Assembly: GCA_025350695.1 (NCBI GenBank)
Contig: JANXXI010000124.1
Coordinates: forward strand, 1-49,062
Origin: Acidobacteriota bacterium
Lineage (GTDB): Bacteria > Acidobacteriota > Terriglobia > Bryobacterales > Bryobacteraceae
DNA: 49,062 nucleotides
Direction: 5' to 3'
The notes under the pieces are model-generated. The model ran no database searches and was not told the DNA's origin. It saw nothing but the letters and a program-made list of their open reading frames with translations. Every line of letters begins with the position of its first letter. The stretch's first letter is position 1. A program made the position numbers and the translations under genes. This document shows positions 8,877-18,758 of this stretch, in pieces.

Positions 8877-9012
8877 ACCTACTTCTATTATCCCTTTGAT
8901 TGAAGAACCAGAGCGAACTTCTCCGAAAGGAAACGTGATTGTAATCACTCCGTAATAGACGCTCGCTAATCTTGGAGAAAGTTTTTCGTGATCCGCACTA
9001 AGGGAGATTTTT

Positions 9013-11991
9013 TTGCCAACAACCATTTCTAGACTTTTCCTCATCACCATCGCAGGCTCTGCTATTTGGGCCCAATCGGAAACAGGCAGAGCCGCCATTG
9101 AAGGCCGCATCCTGGACCAATCGGGCCAGAGCGTCAACGTAGCGGAGGTCTCGGTTCTGGAGACGCAAACCGGTTTTCGCCGCAAGACCACTACGACTTC
9201 AGATGGCAAGTTTCGCTTTAGCGCGTTGCCCGTGGGCCTTTACGATGTTGCCGCGACCGCATCCGGGTTCGGCGAGACACGCGGCGCCAGAATCGAAGCC
9301 TCCGTTGGTGAAACCAGATCGATAGTAATCACTCTCTCCGTCGCCGCCATTTCCACTCAAGTGAATGTCGAAGCGGGAGCCGAAGTGGTCAACTTAGCAG
9401 ATACGAATAACAGCACTTCCGTCAACGAACGCGCCATCGAAAATCTACCAATCCGCGGCCGCAACTTCACCGAATTTATTCAACTCACCCCGAACGTGAT
9501 GCAGGAGGGCAATCGCTACGGCATCGTTGTGAATGGCCAACGATCCATCAATTCCAACATCTCAGTGGACGGAGTCGATTTCAACGACTCCCTGCAAGGC
9601 GGCCAACGCGGCGGGGGACCCAACGAATCAGCCTACTTCTTTCCGCAACTCGCCGTTCGCGAATTTCAAGTTGTGCGCGACGGCGTCTCCGCCGAAGTTG
9701 GCCGCACGAACTCTGGCTTCGTGAACGTAGTTACTAAGTCCGGCACAAACAATTACCACGGCGCTTCTTTCTATTCAAACCGCAACGGGCAGATGACTTC
9801 ACCTGACGCGTTCGGTAACGATAGCAGCAGCAACGCGCAAAACCAGTTCGGCGGCTCCATCGGCGGCCCTATCCGCAAGGACAAACTCTTCTTCTTTACC
9901 GCTGTTGAAAAAAACCGGGTGACCATTCCGTACACAGTGAAGTTCAGCACACCATCCGTTCCTTTGCCGGCCGATATCGCGTCACAGCAAGGCCAGTTCG
10001 ATCAAAAGAATAATCCGCTGGTGGCCTTTGGCCGCATGGATTACATCATGGACAAATCAACGTTCAACGTCCAATACACTTACGCCGCGCAGCACGGATT
10101 GAATTTCGGCGGGCAAAGCGGCCAAACCAACCAAGCCTCCACCAATAACACCCTACTTGACCGCGCCAGCCAAGCCGTCAAGGGCGCATTCACCACTGTT
10201 GTTTCTCCTTCAACAATTAACGAAGTGCGCGCCCAATACGCCTACGACAATCGCACGCAGCAGCCCAACAGCCGCCTCGCGGAAATTACAATTAACGATC
10301 TAGGCACGCTGGGCGGCAGCAAAAATGGCACTTACATTTACAACGCAACGCGCTTTGAGGTTCTAGACAACGTGACGTGGACCCACGGCCGCCACTCCGT
10401 CAAATTCGGAGTCGACGTCAATATTAACCCGCAAAGGCAGCAACGCGAAACCAACTACGGGGGCGTTTATACCTTTGCGACGCTCGCCGATTACCTCGCG
10501 GCTCTGGGCGGTAATAACGCTAAGATTCAGCAGTACCAACAATCCATCGCCGCCAATGGAACTCAAGGCCAGTATGAAGGCAGGCAGCAGGATCATAGCC
10601 TCTTCATCACTGACACGTTCCGCATTCGCCCCGACCTCACGATCACCGCCGGCCTTCGCTGGGAAGGGCAGATCAACCCACAGCCGCCAAACCCAAATCC
10701 GAAATATCCAGTGCTGACCGGCAAGATTCCCGATGACCTAAAGATGTTTCAACCGCGCCTGGGCTTTGCATGGAACATCGGCGGAAAGGCCTCCAGCGTA
10801 ATTCGCGTTTCCAGCGGCTTGTTCGATTCCCGCACGCCAGGCTACCTGCTGCAACGTGTGTTCACCGACAATGGCCTGAATACCTTAATCCTTGACACAG
10901 CCACCGATCCGACGCTGCTCAGCTTTCTGAAAGTACCCAACCCATTTGCCGCTGTTCCATCGGGAATCAAGACGCCAACCAATAGCATTTACGCCTTCGA
11001 TCAAAACTTTCGTAACCCCCGGTCGGGCCAAGTGGCTATTACGCTCGAACAGAAAATTGATCGTAACACGAAAGTCACCGTTGGCTACACACGCAACTCT
11101 ACATGGAATCTGCAACGCAGAGTAGACACCAACTTATATGCGCCAACCGTCCTAGCAAATGGCATCGCCGTCTACCCCACGATTGCCGCGAGCGGCAACC
11201 TCTTCAACGCCACGGGATACAACGCCCTCACTGCGTTGCCCATCTTCACTAACGCAGCCGGTGCAACCGTCGCGGCGAAAATTGCCCGTCCTGATACAAC
11301 ACTTGGCCAGATTAACGTGAACAAGTCCGTGGCGCATTCAAGTTACGATGGTTTCTCGATCAGTGTGCAACGCCGCATGAGCCATCGCCTGCAATTCGGA
11401 TTCAATTACACCCACGCCTATAATCACGACGACGATAGCAACGAGCGTGACTTCAACCGTCAAACCACTTACAACACCTTCAACATGAAATCGGATGCTT
11501 CTTACTCGAAAAACGACATCCGCAATGGTGGTAATTTCAACGCTCTTTACGCGCTGCCGAAGGGCTTTACGCTCAGCACGCTTCTATTCGCCCGTACGGG
11601 TCTGCCTGTGAAATCGGTTACCGGTTCGGACTCGCAGAACGATGGGAATACGGTGAACGATCGTCCCTTGATTAACGGAATTCTAGTCGGTCGCAATGTT
11701 CTTCGCCAGCCGGGTATGTTCGATTGGGACATGCGGCTGATTAAGGATTTCCGGGTTACCGAACGTGTGACCATCAGCTTGTCAATGGAAGGGTTCAACC
11801 TGACCCGCTCGTCGAACAAGACGTTCAATGGCGACGGCGAGACTAGCTTCGGCAAGCCGCAAGCAACCGTCAACCCACGCACAGGCTATGCATACGCAAA
11901 CAACAATGCAGGCATTCCCACGTTCTCCCCTGGCACTGATCGCTTCGGTGGCCCGCGTCAAGGACAGATGGGTGTTCGCGTAGTTTTCTAA
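9013..11991 (+). CDS. Oar-like TonB-dependent receptor with carboxypeptidase-regulatory-like domain (B)
   Basis: The product has 992 residues. The start is TTG 9013, chosen because AGGGAG (9001-9006) precedes it at good spacing and the signal peptide begins there (ending SAIWAQ). An N-terminal carboxypeptidase-regulatory-like domain (residues 28-110) is followed by a plug (NLPIRGRNFTEFIQLTPNV, SVDGVDFNDS) and a long barrel ending in VRVVF. The NLPxxGRNF motif is typical of the large acidobacterial Oar-type receptors linked to polysaccharide or peptide uptake. It converges with the broken FAD gene, overlapping by four bases at 11988-11991. Confidence 0.92.
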   Translation: MPTTISRLFLITIAGSAIWAQSETGRAAIEGRILDQSGQSVNVAEVSVLETQTGFRRKTTTTSDGKFRFSALPVGLYDVAATASGFGETRGARIEASVGETRSIVITLSVAAISTQVNVEAGAEVVNLADTNNSTSVNERAIENLPIRGRNFTEFIQLTPNVMQEGNRYGIVVNGQRSINSNISVDGVDFNDSLQGGQRGGGPNESAYFFPQLAVREFQVVRDGVSAEVGRTNSGFVNVVTKSGTNNYHGASFYSNRNGQMTSPDAFGNDSSSNAQNQFGGSIGGPIRKDKLFFFTAVEKNRVTIPYTVKFSTPSVPLPADIASQQGQFDQKNNPLVAFGRMDYIMDKSTFNVQYTYAAQHGLNFGGQSGQTNQASTNNTLLDRASQAVKGAFTTVVSPSTINEVRAQYAYDNRTQQPNSRLAEITINDLGTLGGSKNGTYIYNATRFEVLDNVTWTHGRHSVKFGVDVNINPQRQQRETNYGGVYTFATLADYLAALGGNNAKIQQYQQSIAANGTQGQYEGRQQDHSLFITDTFRIRPDLTITAGLRWEGQINPQPPNPNPKYPVLTGKIPDDLKMFQPRLGFAWNIGGKASSVIRVSSGLFDSRTPGYLLQRVFTDNGLNTLILDTATDPTLLSFLKVPNPFAAVPSGIKTPTNSIYAFDQNFRNPRSGQVAITLEQKIDRNTKVTVGYTRNSTWNLQRRVDTNLYAPTVLANGIAVYPTIAASGNLFNATGYNALTALPIFTNAAGATVAAKIARPDTTLGQINVNKSVAHSSYDGFSISVQRRMSHRLQFGFNYTHAYNHDDDSNERDFNRQTTYNTFNMKSDASYSKNDIRNGGNFNALYALPKGFTLSTLLFARTGLPVKSVTGSDSQNDGNTVNDRPLINGILVGRNVLRQPGMFDWDMRLIKDFRVTERVTISLSMEGFNLTRSSNKTFNGDGETSFGKPQATVNPRTGYAYANNNAGIPTFSPGTDRFGGPRQGQMGVRVVF

Positions 11992-13413
11992 GCTGACGCG
12001 TGATCTTTTATCGCCGCCCGCGCCGCGTGGAATCCGCACATACCGTGTACTCCCGCGCCGGGTGGGGTTGACGCTGAACACAAGTACACTCGCCGCAAGG
12101 GAGTCCGGTAGAGGGTTCTGGTTGGCCGCGCGAATAACTGGCTGAGGTTCATCGCGCCGCCTGTAATGTCGCCTCCGATCAGATTCGCATTGTGACTCTC
12201 CATCACCGCGGGACTTAGCACGCTTCGGGCCAGAATGAGGCTGCGAAAGCCAGGCGCAAAGCGTTCTATCTGATCTTCGATGCGCTGTGTCATTTCCTCT
12301 TTCGCCCCATTGGGCACGTGGCAATAGGCCCACGCGGTGTGCTTGCCGGCGGGTGCGCGGCTAACGTCGAACAGACTCGGCTGTGTCAACAGAACAAAAG
12401 GATTATCAGCACAGACGCCCGCCCATGGGGCTCGCTGGGCGGCGGCAACTTCTTCGTAAGGTCCCGCCAATATGCACCGTTCCGGCTTGCCTGCACGCAG
12501 TCGCCTTCCAAGGAATGGGTGCACTTAGCGCCCAGTCAAGCTTGAAGGCGCCCGGTCCATAGCGGTATGCTTCCAACTTCTTCGCAAAGGAAGTGGGGAA
12601 ACTGTCACCGGAAATTTGTAACAGCTGACGCGGCCCAACATCGCAAAGGATCGGACCGTCGGGTGGGAGATCCCTTAGATTGGAAATTCGCGCGCCAGTC
12701 ACAAGGGTACCGCCGATAGACTGAAAATAGGAAGCCAAAGCGTTGGCTATGCTTTGGGAACCACCACGAGGAATGGGCCAACCCACTGCATGTGCGGCAG
12801 CCATCAGGACCCATCCGATTGCCGCGCTGCTTTGTTCCTCCAGGGGCAAAATGGAATGCGCGGAAGCACCCGCGAAGAGCGCTTTGGCTTCCGGGGTATT
12901 GAAGCACAGATTCACTGCCTGTCTGGCGGACAGGATGGCGAGTAAGCCAAACCTTGCGAACAACACCGGATCGGCTGGGAAATGAAGCGGAGCCAAGAGA
13001 TCCTTCACTAACACATCCCACTTACTCACTAGCGGCTCAACCGCCCACCGGTAAGACGCCGCATCTTTGCCGAGTCCCTCCATCGTGCGGGCCAACGAAT
13101 GATGCAGAACGGCGCATCTATCCGCGCTTATGGGATGCGCCATCGGAACCGGAGAGTGGATCCACTTCAGGCCGTGCTCAGCCAAGGGAACAGTGGCGAA
13201 GACGGGAGAACAGGCCGCAAGCGGATGAACAGCCGAACAGACGTCGTGAGTATATCCTGGCAAGGTAAGTTCCGCCGAACGGAGTCCTCCACCAAATTGC
13301 GGTTCCGCTTCGTAGATCGTTGTTTTAAAACCAGCACGCGCCAAGAGGATGGCGGCGGTCAAACCATTCGGGCCCGAACCAACAACCGAAGCGGTTAACA
13401 TTGCATCTCTCAT
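11988..13413 (-). pseudogene. FAD-dependent desaturase/oxidoreductase (phytoene-desaturase-like), one frameshift
   Basis: Two frames on the minus strand together encode one NAD(P)/FAD oxidoreductase of about 470 residues. The N-terminal part begins at ATG 13413 (overlapping the stop of the upstream gene as ATGA) with the dinucleotide-binding motif VVGSGPNGLTAAILLARAGF and a following Glu (YEAEPQFGGGLRS). The reading frame changes near 12458, where HIGGT runs into YEEVAAAQRAPWAG after one extra T (minus strand). The C-terminal part carries the usual NLIGGDITGGAMNL region and the flavin-end motif TPPGAGVHGMCGFHAARAA. Family members are amine-oxidase/desaturase-like enzymes on isoprenoid or lipid substrates. 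It is either a recent pseudogene or a one-base sequence error. Confidence 0.75.
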
Positions 13414-14582
13414 TCGATCAACGCGCGGCAACTATAGGCGTCCTCATGTACTGGCTTGAACAGGACACGGCTTCGAATCACTAGTTGCAGCTCGGAAGGG
13501 TCTTTCGCATATTGGCAAAGCTGCCTTGCCAATATTTTGTAAACACGCGGTTCCGGATAGGCTGGCACGTTTAATTCGCCGGAAGACCAATCAGAGACAT
13601 CAAAAACATTCTTTCCTTTTGTATCTGTCAAAAACACATGTTGCAGTAAATGCGGAGGTAGCCTGTCAGCGTAAGAGTTGCTTACATAAACGAAAGGATA
13701 GTTCTTCCTTCCCGCATATAGCGAAAAGGAAAGATACTCGTCCCAAAGATTGAACATGCTTAGCGCCGGCGTCGCCAGGAACAATACTAGCGCAAGTTTT
13801 TGCGACAAAGCTCCTCCACACCAAAGAATGTCTTTCGGCCTTAGACTGGCTTGCTTCCCGAAAAGGGTTAGCAGAAGGCAGATCATCACTAAATTCCACG
13901 GCCACACCACCACATTTTTATTGTGCCCCAACGGTCCGATACAGAAGAGGATGAACAGATGCATACCTATGCCAACAATTACCGCTGGTTTCCGGAATCT
14001 TGGGATTAGTAAGCCAATGCCGATCACCGATTCCAGAATGGGAACTGCGCTGCTGGAAGCGAGGATGATTGGGTGGAGAATTGCAGGGAGATGAGTCATC
14101 AACGGCTGAGTCATCCACTCAAAGACCTTATCCGTGAACTCCAAGTTCCATTTGTGAAGGCCACTCCAGAAGTAGGTGCAACAAATCAATAGCCGGCAAA
14201 AATTCAATGCCGGGTGCTTGTCATCCTCGAAGACGTCACCTTGGTGGGCATACCATCCGATTGCGGCAATCATACACATGTACATGTAAAACCATGGCTG
14301 CCAGCGGGATTGGTCAACGATCGCCAAGCTGAAGCCGAATGCCACGCACAGGCCCATCAAGTGAGCCGGCTTTGGAAGAAAGGCAATCGCCACGGCGAGC
14401 ACAAGCATCGTCGCATAAGCGATGACGTCGAACGGCGCGGGAATCTGCCCCAAGGCTGGGATCAACGGGATATGAGGGTAGACGCGGTTCGTTAACCAGA
14501 GCGTTGGCGAAAGAGCGAGCGCGGCAAATAGCCCCAACGCGACAATCCCTTTTAGGCGCTGTTCGGTGCTGAAAGCAAGCAT
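13410..14582 (-). CDS. polytopic membrane protein, DoxX/HTTM-like, function unknown
   Basis: About 390 residues contain some eight hydrophobic segments between residues 15 and 285, and a soluble C-terminal tail of about 110 residues. The segment CTYFWSGLHKWN in the middle resembles the conserved helix of DoxX/MauE and HTTM-like proteins. ATG 14582 is preferred; TTG 14588 in frame is an alternative and no strong ribosome-binding site separates them. Its stop overlaps the start of the FAD oxidoreductase gene by four bases, so the two proteins are likely to act together, perhaps in a lipid or quinone modification. The substrate cannot be named. Confidence 0.75.
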   Translation of the reverse strand: MLAFSTEQRLKGIVALGLFAALALSPTLWLTNRVYPHIPLIPALGQIPAPFDVIAYATMLVLAVAIAFLPKPAHLMGLCVAFGFSLAIVDQSRWQPWFYMYMCMIAAIGWYAHQGDVFEDDKHPALNFCRLLICCTYFWSGLHKWNLEFTDKVFEWMTQPLMTHLPAILHPIILASSSAVPILESVIGIGLLIPRFRKPAVIVGIGMHLFILFCIGPLGHNKNVVVWPWNLVMICLLLTLFGKQASLRPKDILWCGGALSQKLALVLFLATPALSMFNLWDEYLSFSLYAGRKNYPFVYVSNSYADRLPPHLLQHVFLTDTKGKNVFDVSDWSSGELNVPAYPEPRVYKILARQLCQYAKDPSELQLVIRSRVLFKPVHEDAYSCRALIE

Positions 14583-14661
14583 CCTCAATATGTAGTCGCA
14601 AATGAAAGCCCAAAGAATGGGCCAGCCTGCCCAATAGTTCCATCGGCGAGTACTACGACTT

Positions 14662-15342
14662 TCACACTAGCAAGTGGCGCGCCGTTTCAAACACGTCTAG
14701 AAACATGCGTTCGGTTAGTCGTCCGGTTTGAGTATTCTGCCGACTTGGGTGGTAGGAGCAGATCAACCAAGGACTCAGATCATGGACAACCCCATGTCCA
14801 AACTTGTATCCGGAAGTCCGCCCGATGTCCCCCTGGTCCCGCAGAATCCTTAAATAGGTATCGAACGCGATCCGTCCAAGAACAACCACCGCCTTCACAT
14901 TCTTGAGTAACTTCAACTCACTTTCCAAATACGGCCGGCACTTAGCCAACTCGTCCGGATGCGGTTTGTTATCGGGTGGAGCACATCGACCAGCGCCGGT
15001 AATGTAGGCGTCGATAAGCTTCAATCCGTCCGCCTTCGACCGGCACTGAGCCTTCGAGGCAAAGCCCGCTTTGTGGAGCGTGCGAAATAGAAAATCACCC
15101 GATGCATCGCCGGTGAACATCTGCCCCGTTCGATTGGCTCCGTGGGCTCCCGGCGCAAGTCCAATAACCAGCAGCCTCGCTTTTTCATCGCCGAAGGATG
15201 GAACAGGCTTGCCCCAATATTCCCAGTCGAGATAGGCACGCCGTTTCACTTCGGCGATCTGTTGGCAGTGCCGGCGCAAACGTGGACAGGCTTCGCAACT
15301 GGCGATTTCGCGCTGAAGCTTCATCAGAGGGGTTATTGCCAT
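14662..15342 (-). CDS. type-5 (UdgB-like) uracil-DNA glycosylase with [4Fe-4S] cluster
   Basis: This 226-residue protein removes uracil and other deaminated bases from DNA. Motif 1 is GLAPGAHGANRTGQMFTGD, the form that marks family 5 (UDGb) and lacks the usual catalytic polar residue of family 1; motif 3 is SYHPSRQNTQTG. Cluster ligands are visible: CEACPRL near residue 16, GRCAPPDNKP near 118 and CRPYL near 133. CAGGAA precedes ATG 15342. It is upstream of the membrane/FAD pair on the same strand (gap about 80 bases) and divergent from the PEP carboxykinase gene. Confidence 0.93.
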   Translation of the reverse strand: MAITPLMKLQREIASCEACPRLRRHCQQIAEVKRRAYLDWEYWGKPVPSFGDEKARLLVIGLAPGAHGANRTGQMFTGDASGDFLFRTLHKAGFASKAQCRSKADGLKLIDAYITGAGRCAPPDNKPHPDELAKCRPYLESELKLLKNVKAVVVLGRIAFDTYLRILRDQGDIGRTSGYKFGHGVVHDLSPWLICSYHPSRQNTQTGRLTERMFLDVFETARHLLV

Positions 15343-15470
15343 CGCGTTCCTGCCAATAATAACAACAATGCGGAAAGAGCAATGAGGTTAAGTCCATCTC
15401 CGACGTATTTCGCTATCCGTCTTAGCGGCAATGGCCAAGTGCTTATCATGGAAAGACAATACGCGTCATA

Positions 15471-17312
15471 ATGGTAAGTCAAGACGACAACATGGCGATT
15501 TATAAATCTGAACTACCCCTCAGCAAGAACGATCATCTGCTCCGCTGGGTGGAAAAAATGGCGAGGCTAACTAAGCCCGCGGCAATTCATTGGGTCGATG
15601 GCTCTCAAGCCGAATACGATTCGCTCTGCGGTCAATTGGTGGACAACGGTACGTTTACCAAGCTCAATCAGGACCTATGGCCGGGCTGCTTTTATGCCCG
15701 CTCCGATGCCAACGATGTCGCGCGTGTTGAAGATCGCACCTTCATCTGCTCGCTATCGAAAGACAACGCCGGGCCCACCAACAATTGGGTAGCTCCGTTC
15801 ACCATGCGCCGAAAGTTGAAAGAGCTTTTCGATGGCTCGATGAAAGGCCGCACGATGTACGTGCTGCCGTTCAGCATGGGCCCGATCGATTCGCCCATGG
15901 CGCAAATTGGCGTCCAGCTTACCGATTCGCCATACGTCGTGGTGAACATGCGCATCATGGCGCGCATCGGCACGCCCGTTTATAAAGAGATCGACAAAGC
16001 TGAAAAGCGCGTGGTGCCTTGCATGCACAGCGTCGGCCAACCTCTTGGGCCTGGACAGAGGGATGTTCAATGGCCGTGCAATGTTGACAAGTACATCGTC
16101 CATTTTCCTGAGACGCGAGAGATTTGGTCTTACGGATCCGGTTACGGCGGCAACGCTTTGCTTGGCAAGAAATGCTTTGCCCTGCGCATTGCATCGAACA
16201 TTGCCCGCGATGAAGGCTGGATGGCCGAACACATGCTTATCTTGGGCGTGGAAAATCCCCAAGGTGAGAAGACGTATGTGGCGGCGGCGTTCCCTAGCGC
16301 CTGCGGCAAGACCAACTTCGCCATGCTGATTCCGCCTGACGGCTTCGAGGGCTGGAAGGTTTGGACAGTGGGCGACGACATTGCTTGGATCAAACCGGAT
16401 AAGAACGGCCGATTGCGCGCGATCAACCCGGAAGCTGGATTCTTCGGCGTGGCTCCCGGCACTTCCGTGCAGACCAACCCGAACGCAATGGCTGCCCTGG
16501 CCACCAATTCAATCTTCACTAACGTTGCACTGACTCCAGAAGGCGGGGTGTGGTGGGAAGGCATGACTGATGAGCCACCGGCTGAATGCCTGGATTGGCA
16601 AGGGAATCAGTGGACGCCGGCTATCGCCAAACAAACCGGCGCGAAGGCCGCGCATCCTAACGCGCGCTTCACGGCGCCTGCTTCGCAGTGTCCAACCATT
16701 GATCCGGCTTGGGAAGATCCAAACGGCGTGCCGCTTAGCGCCATCATATTCGGTGGCCGCCGCGCAACCACCATGCCGCTGGTTTATCAGGCTTTCAACT
16801 GGAGCTCTGGCGTATACATGGGCGCAACCGTTGGTTCGGAAATGACGGCTGCAGCCGCCGGCACAATCGGCAAGGTGCGTCGCGATCCTATGGCCATGCT
16901 TCCTTTCTGCGGCTATCATATGGGCGATTATTTCCGGCATTGGCTGAAGATGCAGCGTTCCATTAGCGAGACGCCGCGCGTGTTCCATGTGAATTGGTTC
17001 CGCAAAGATGCGGACGGTAAATTTCTGTGGCCCGGCTATCGCGAAAACATGCGCGTGCTGAAGTGGATCGTGGATCGCGCCCATGGCCGCGCGTCGGGCC
17101 AGGAGACTCCCATTGGATGGATGCCTCGTTATGAGGACATCTTATGGGAAGGGCTCGATTTCCCACGGGAGCGGTTTGATGAGTTGCAGCATTTCGATCG
17201 TCAAGCTTGGAAGGCCGAAGTGATCCAGCACGAAGAGCTGTTTATCGAGTTGCATGACCACTTACCTCCGGAGATGATTTACGAACGAGAACTTCTGATC
17301 TGCCGATTATGA
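15471..17312 (+). CDS. pckG: phosphoenolpyruvate carboxykinase (GTP)
   Basis: 613 residues is the normal length for the GTP-dependent enzyme, which converts oxaloacetate plus GTP to PEP, CO2 and GDP in gluconeogenesis. The P-loop is FPSACGKTN (275-282) with the hyper-reactive Cys278. Other family blocks present are [33 protein letters not shown]-like [10 protein letters not shown], and the guanine-binding region with FFRHWL. ATG 15471 has no clear Shine-Dalgarno; ATG 15492 is an alternative start. The DUF2891 gene begins inside its stop codon, so both are translated from one message. Confidence 0.97.
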   Translation: MVSQDDNMAIYKSELPLSKNDHLLRWVEKMARLTKPAAIHWVDGSQAEYDSLCGQLVDNGTFTKLNQDLWPGCFYARSDANDVARVEDRTFICSLSKDNAGPTNNWVAPFTMRRKLKELFDGSMKGRTMYVLPFSMGPIDSPMAQIGVQLTDSPYVVVNMRIMARIGTPVYKEIDKAEKRVVPCMHSVGQPLGPGQRDVQWPCNVDKYIVHFPETREIWSYGSGYGGNALLGKKCFALRIASNIARDEGWMAEHMLILGVENPQGEKTYVAAAFPSACGKTNFAMLIPPDGFEGWKVWTVGDDIAWIKPDKNGRLRAINPEAGFFGVAPGTSVQTNPNAMAALATNSIFTNVALTPEGGVWWEGMTDEPPAECLDWQGNQWTPAIAKQTGAKAAHPNARFTAPASQCPTIDPAWEDPNGVPLSAIIFGGRRATTMPLVYQAFNWSSGVYMGATVGSEMTAAAAGTIGKVRRDPMAMLPFCGYHMGDYFRHWLKMQRSISETPRVFHVNWFRKDADGKFLWPGYRENMRVLKWIVDRAHGRASGQETPIGWMPRYEDILWEGLDFPRERFDELQHFDRQAWKAEVIQHEELFIELHDHLPPEMIYERELLICRL

Positions 17313-18364
17313 TGCGCGGCTGGGCGATCTTTCTAGCGATGAACACGATGCCAATCGGCGCTGCGGGTCTCGATTCGCAGACAGCGGAAAAGCTTGCACA
17401 ACTGGCGCTCGATTGTGTGCATCGCGAGTATCCCAACAAGATTGCCCACCTGATGAATTCCGATGGCGACGCCAAACCACCGCGCGCGTTGACTCCGGCG
17501 TTCCATGGATGTTTCGATTGGCACTCGTCGGTGCATGGCCACTGGTTGTTGGCGCGTGTGGCTCGCACTTTTCCTAAGGATGCGGTGGCGGTCAAGGCGA
17601 AGGTCGCGCTGGCCAAAAGTCTAACAGTGGAGAATCTTCGGGCAGAGGCAGCGTATCTGAACGGATCCGGGCGAACCGGGTTTGAACGGCCATATGGCCT
17701 GGCGTGGCTGTTGCAGTTGGTGGCGGAATTACGGACATGGCCCGAGGCCAAGCAGTGGGCCGCGAATCTGGCTCCGCTGGAAGATGCCGCAGTGAAACGC
17801 ATTGAAGGGTGGATAGTGAAGTTGCCGTTCCCGGTACGTTCCGGTGAACACTCGAATACCGCATTTGCGTTGGGCCTGATGCTGGACTACGCGCGTGATG
17901 CCGGTAACAAATCTTTTCGCTCTCTGCTGGAAAAGCGCGCTCGTGATTTCTATTTGAAGGACGCCGCCTGTCCGTTCGCCTATGAGCCTTCAGGCGAGGA
18001 TTTCCTTTCACCGTGTTTAGCGGAAGCTGACGTGATGCGTCGCGTCATGGCCCCCGCCGAATTTCAGATTTGGCTTACGCGTTTTTTGCCGAATGGCAAG
18101 TTCCCCCTTACTCCGGCAGTGTCCCCAGACCCCACCGACGGAAAGCTGGCGCATCTGGACGGGCTCAATCTGAGCCGGGCATGGATGCTGAAGAACATTG
18201 CCGCGGCCTTGCCCTCGGGCGGTATGCCTCGGAAAGCGGAACTGACGGCGGCAAGCCTTGCGCATAGCCAAGACGGTTTGCGTGCAGTGACCGGCGCGCA
18301 TTATGAAGGCGGCCACTGGCTTGGCAGCTTTGCTGTGTATCTGTTAACCGATCGCGGCCGCTAG
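17309..18364 (+). CDS. DUF2891-family protein, probably secreted
   Basis: 351 residues begin at ATG 17309 with an ATGA overlap with pckG. A short hydrophobic N-terminus ([20 protein letters not shown]) looks like a signal or export sequence. DUF2891 hallmarks are [15 protein letters not shown] (about 67-81), an all-helical body, [15 protein letters not shown] (about 222) and [15 protein letters not shown] at the C-terminus. The His- and Glu-rich conserved blocks in an alpha/alpha fold suggest a metal or sugar site, but no activity is established for this family as far as I know. Coupling to a central gluconeogenic gene is unexplained. Confidence 0.9.
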   Translation: MMRGWAIFLAMNTMPIGAAGLDSQTAEKLAQLALDCVHREYPNKIAHLMNSDGDAKPPRALTPAFHGCFDWHSSVHGHWLLARVARTFPKDAVAVKAKVALAKSLTVENLRAEAAYLNGSGRTGFERPYGLAWLLQLVAELRTWPEAKQWAANLAPLEDAAVKRIEGWIVKLPFPVRSGEHSNTAFALGLMLDYARDAGNKSFRSLLEKRARDFYLKDAACPFAYEPSGEDFLSPCLAEADVMRRVMAPAEFQIWLTRFLPNGKFPLTPAVSPDPTDGKLAHLDGLNLSRAWMLKNIAAALPSGGMPRKAELTAASLAHSQDGLRAVTGAHYEGGHWLGSFAVYLLTDRGR

Positions 18365-18380
18365 CTTTTCAACATTTGCC

Positions 18381-18410
18381 TTGACTCTCGGAATTGATTC
18401 ATCGTATTAT
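18381..18410 (+). promoter_or_regulatory. sigma70-type promoter of the padR gene
   Basis: A -35 box TTGACT (18381-18386) and a -10 box TATTAT (18405-18410) are separated by 18 bases. The predicted transcription start falls at about 18417, the A of the padR start codon, so the message may be leaderless. Confidence 0.65.
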
Positions 18411-18425
18411 GTCGTCATGCGACAT
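18409..18425. promoter_or_regulatory. palindromic PadR operator covering the padR start
   Basis: ATGTCGTCATGCGACAT is a perfect 6-bp inverted repeat (ATGTCG / CGACAT) with a 5-base spacer. ATGT-ACAT ends are typical of PadR-family operators. It overlaps the -10 box and the start codon at 18417, so binding would block transcription: autorepression is the natural reading. Confidence 0.65.
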
Positions 18426-18758
18426 GTCGCCGATCAGCATTCCGAACCCTTAACCGAGGCAGTGTTCCTTATCCTGCTAAGCCTCGCCCCAGAACCGAAG
18501 CACGGCTACGCAATCATGAAAGACGTCGAGGAAATCTCGAATGGCCGAGTGAAGCTCAGCACTGGGACGCTTTATGGGGCGTTGCGACGGCTGCTGGAAT
18601 CGAAATGGATCGTGCGCTTCGCCGAGAAGGAAGCCTCGCGCGACCGGCAGGCTTATCGTTTGACCTCAAACGGACAAGCCGCGATGACCGCTGAGACCGC
18701 ACGCATGAAGAGCCTGACCCGCGTGGCCGCAAGCCGCATGGCAGAGGGGCAGGCATGA
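18417..18758 (+). CDS. PadR-family transcriptional regulator
   Basis: The start at ATG 18417 gives 113 residues; the open frame reaches back to the -35 box at 18381 but cannot start there. The winged-helix domain is plain: LTEAVFLILLSLAPEPKHGYAIMKDVEEI, then KLSTGTLYGALRRLLESKWIVRF, and a basic wing (ASRDRQAYRLTSNG). A short C-terminal helix follows. PadR proteins are ligand-released repressors. An operator palindrome lies on its own start. The next gene begins inside its stop codon (ATGA), so the membrane protein is under the same control. Confidence 0.93.
   Translation: MRHVADQHSEPLTEAVFLILLSLAPEPKHGYAIMKDVEEISNGRVKLSTGTLYGALRRLLESKWIVRFAEKEASRDRQAYRLTSNGQAAMTAETARMKSLTRVAASRMAEGQA

Noticed and set aside
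8877-9209. 111-codon N-terminal extension of receptor A
   Set aside because: It covers the start of the divergent receptor B and precedes a clean signal peptide at 8876.
15753-16262. 169-codon minus-strand open frame inside pckG
   Set aside because: His/Arg-rich antisense shadow of a highly conserved enzyme.
18381-18416. Upstream TTG as padR start
   Set aside because: This TTG is part of the -35 box; ATG 18417 follows the -10 and fits the family.
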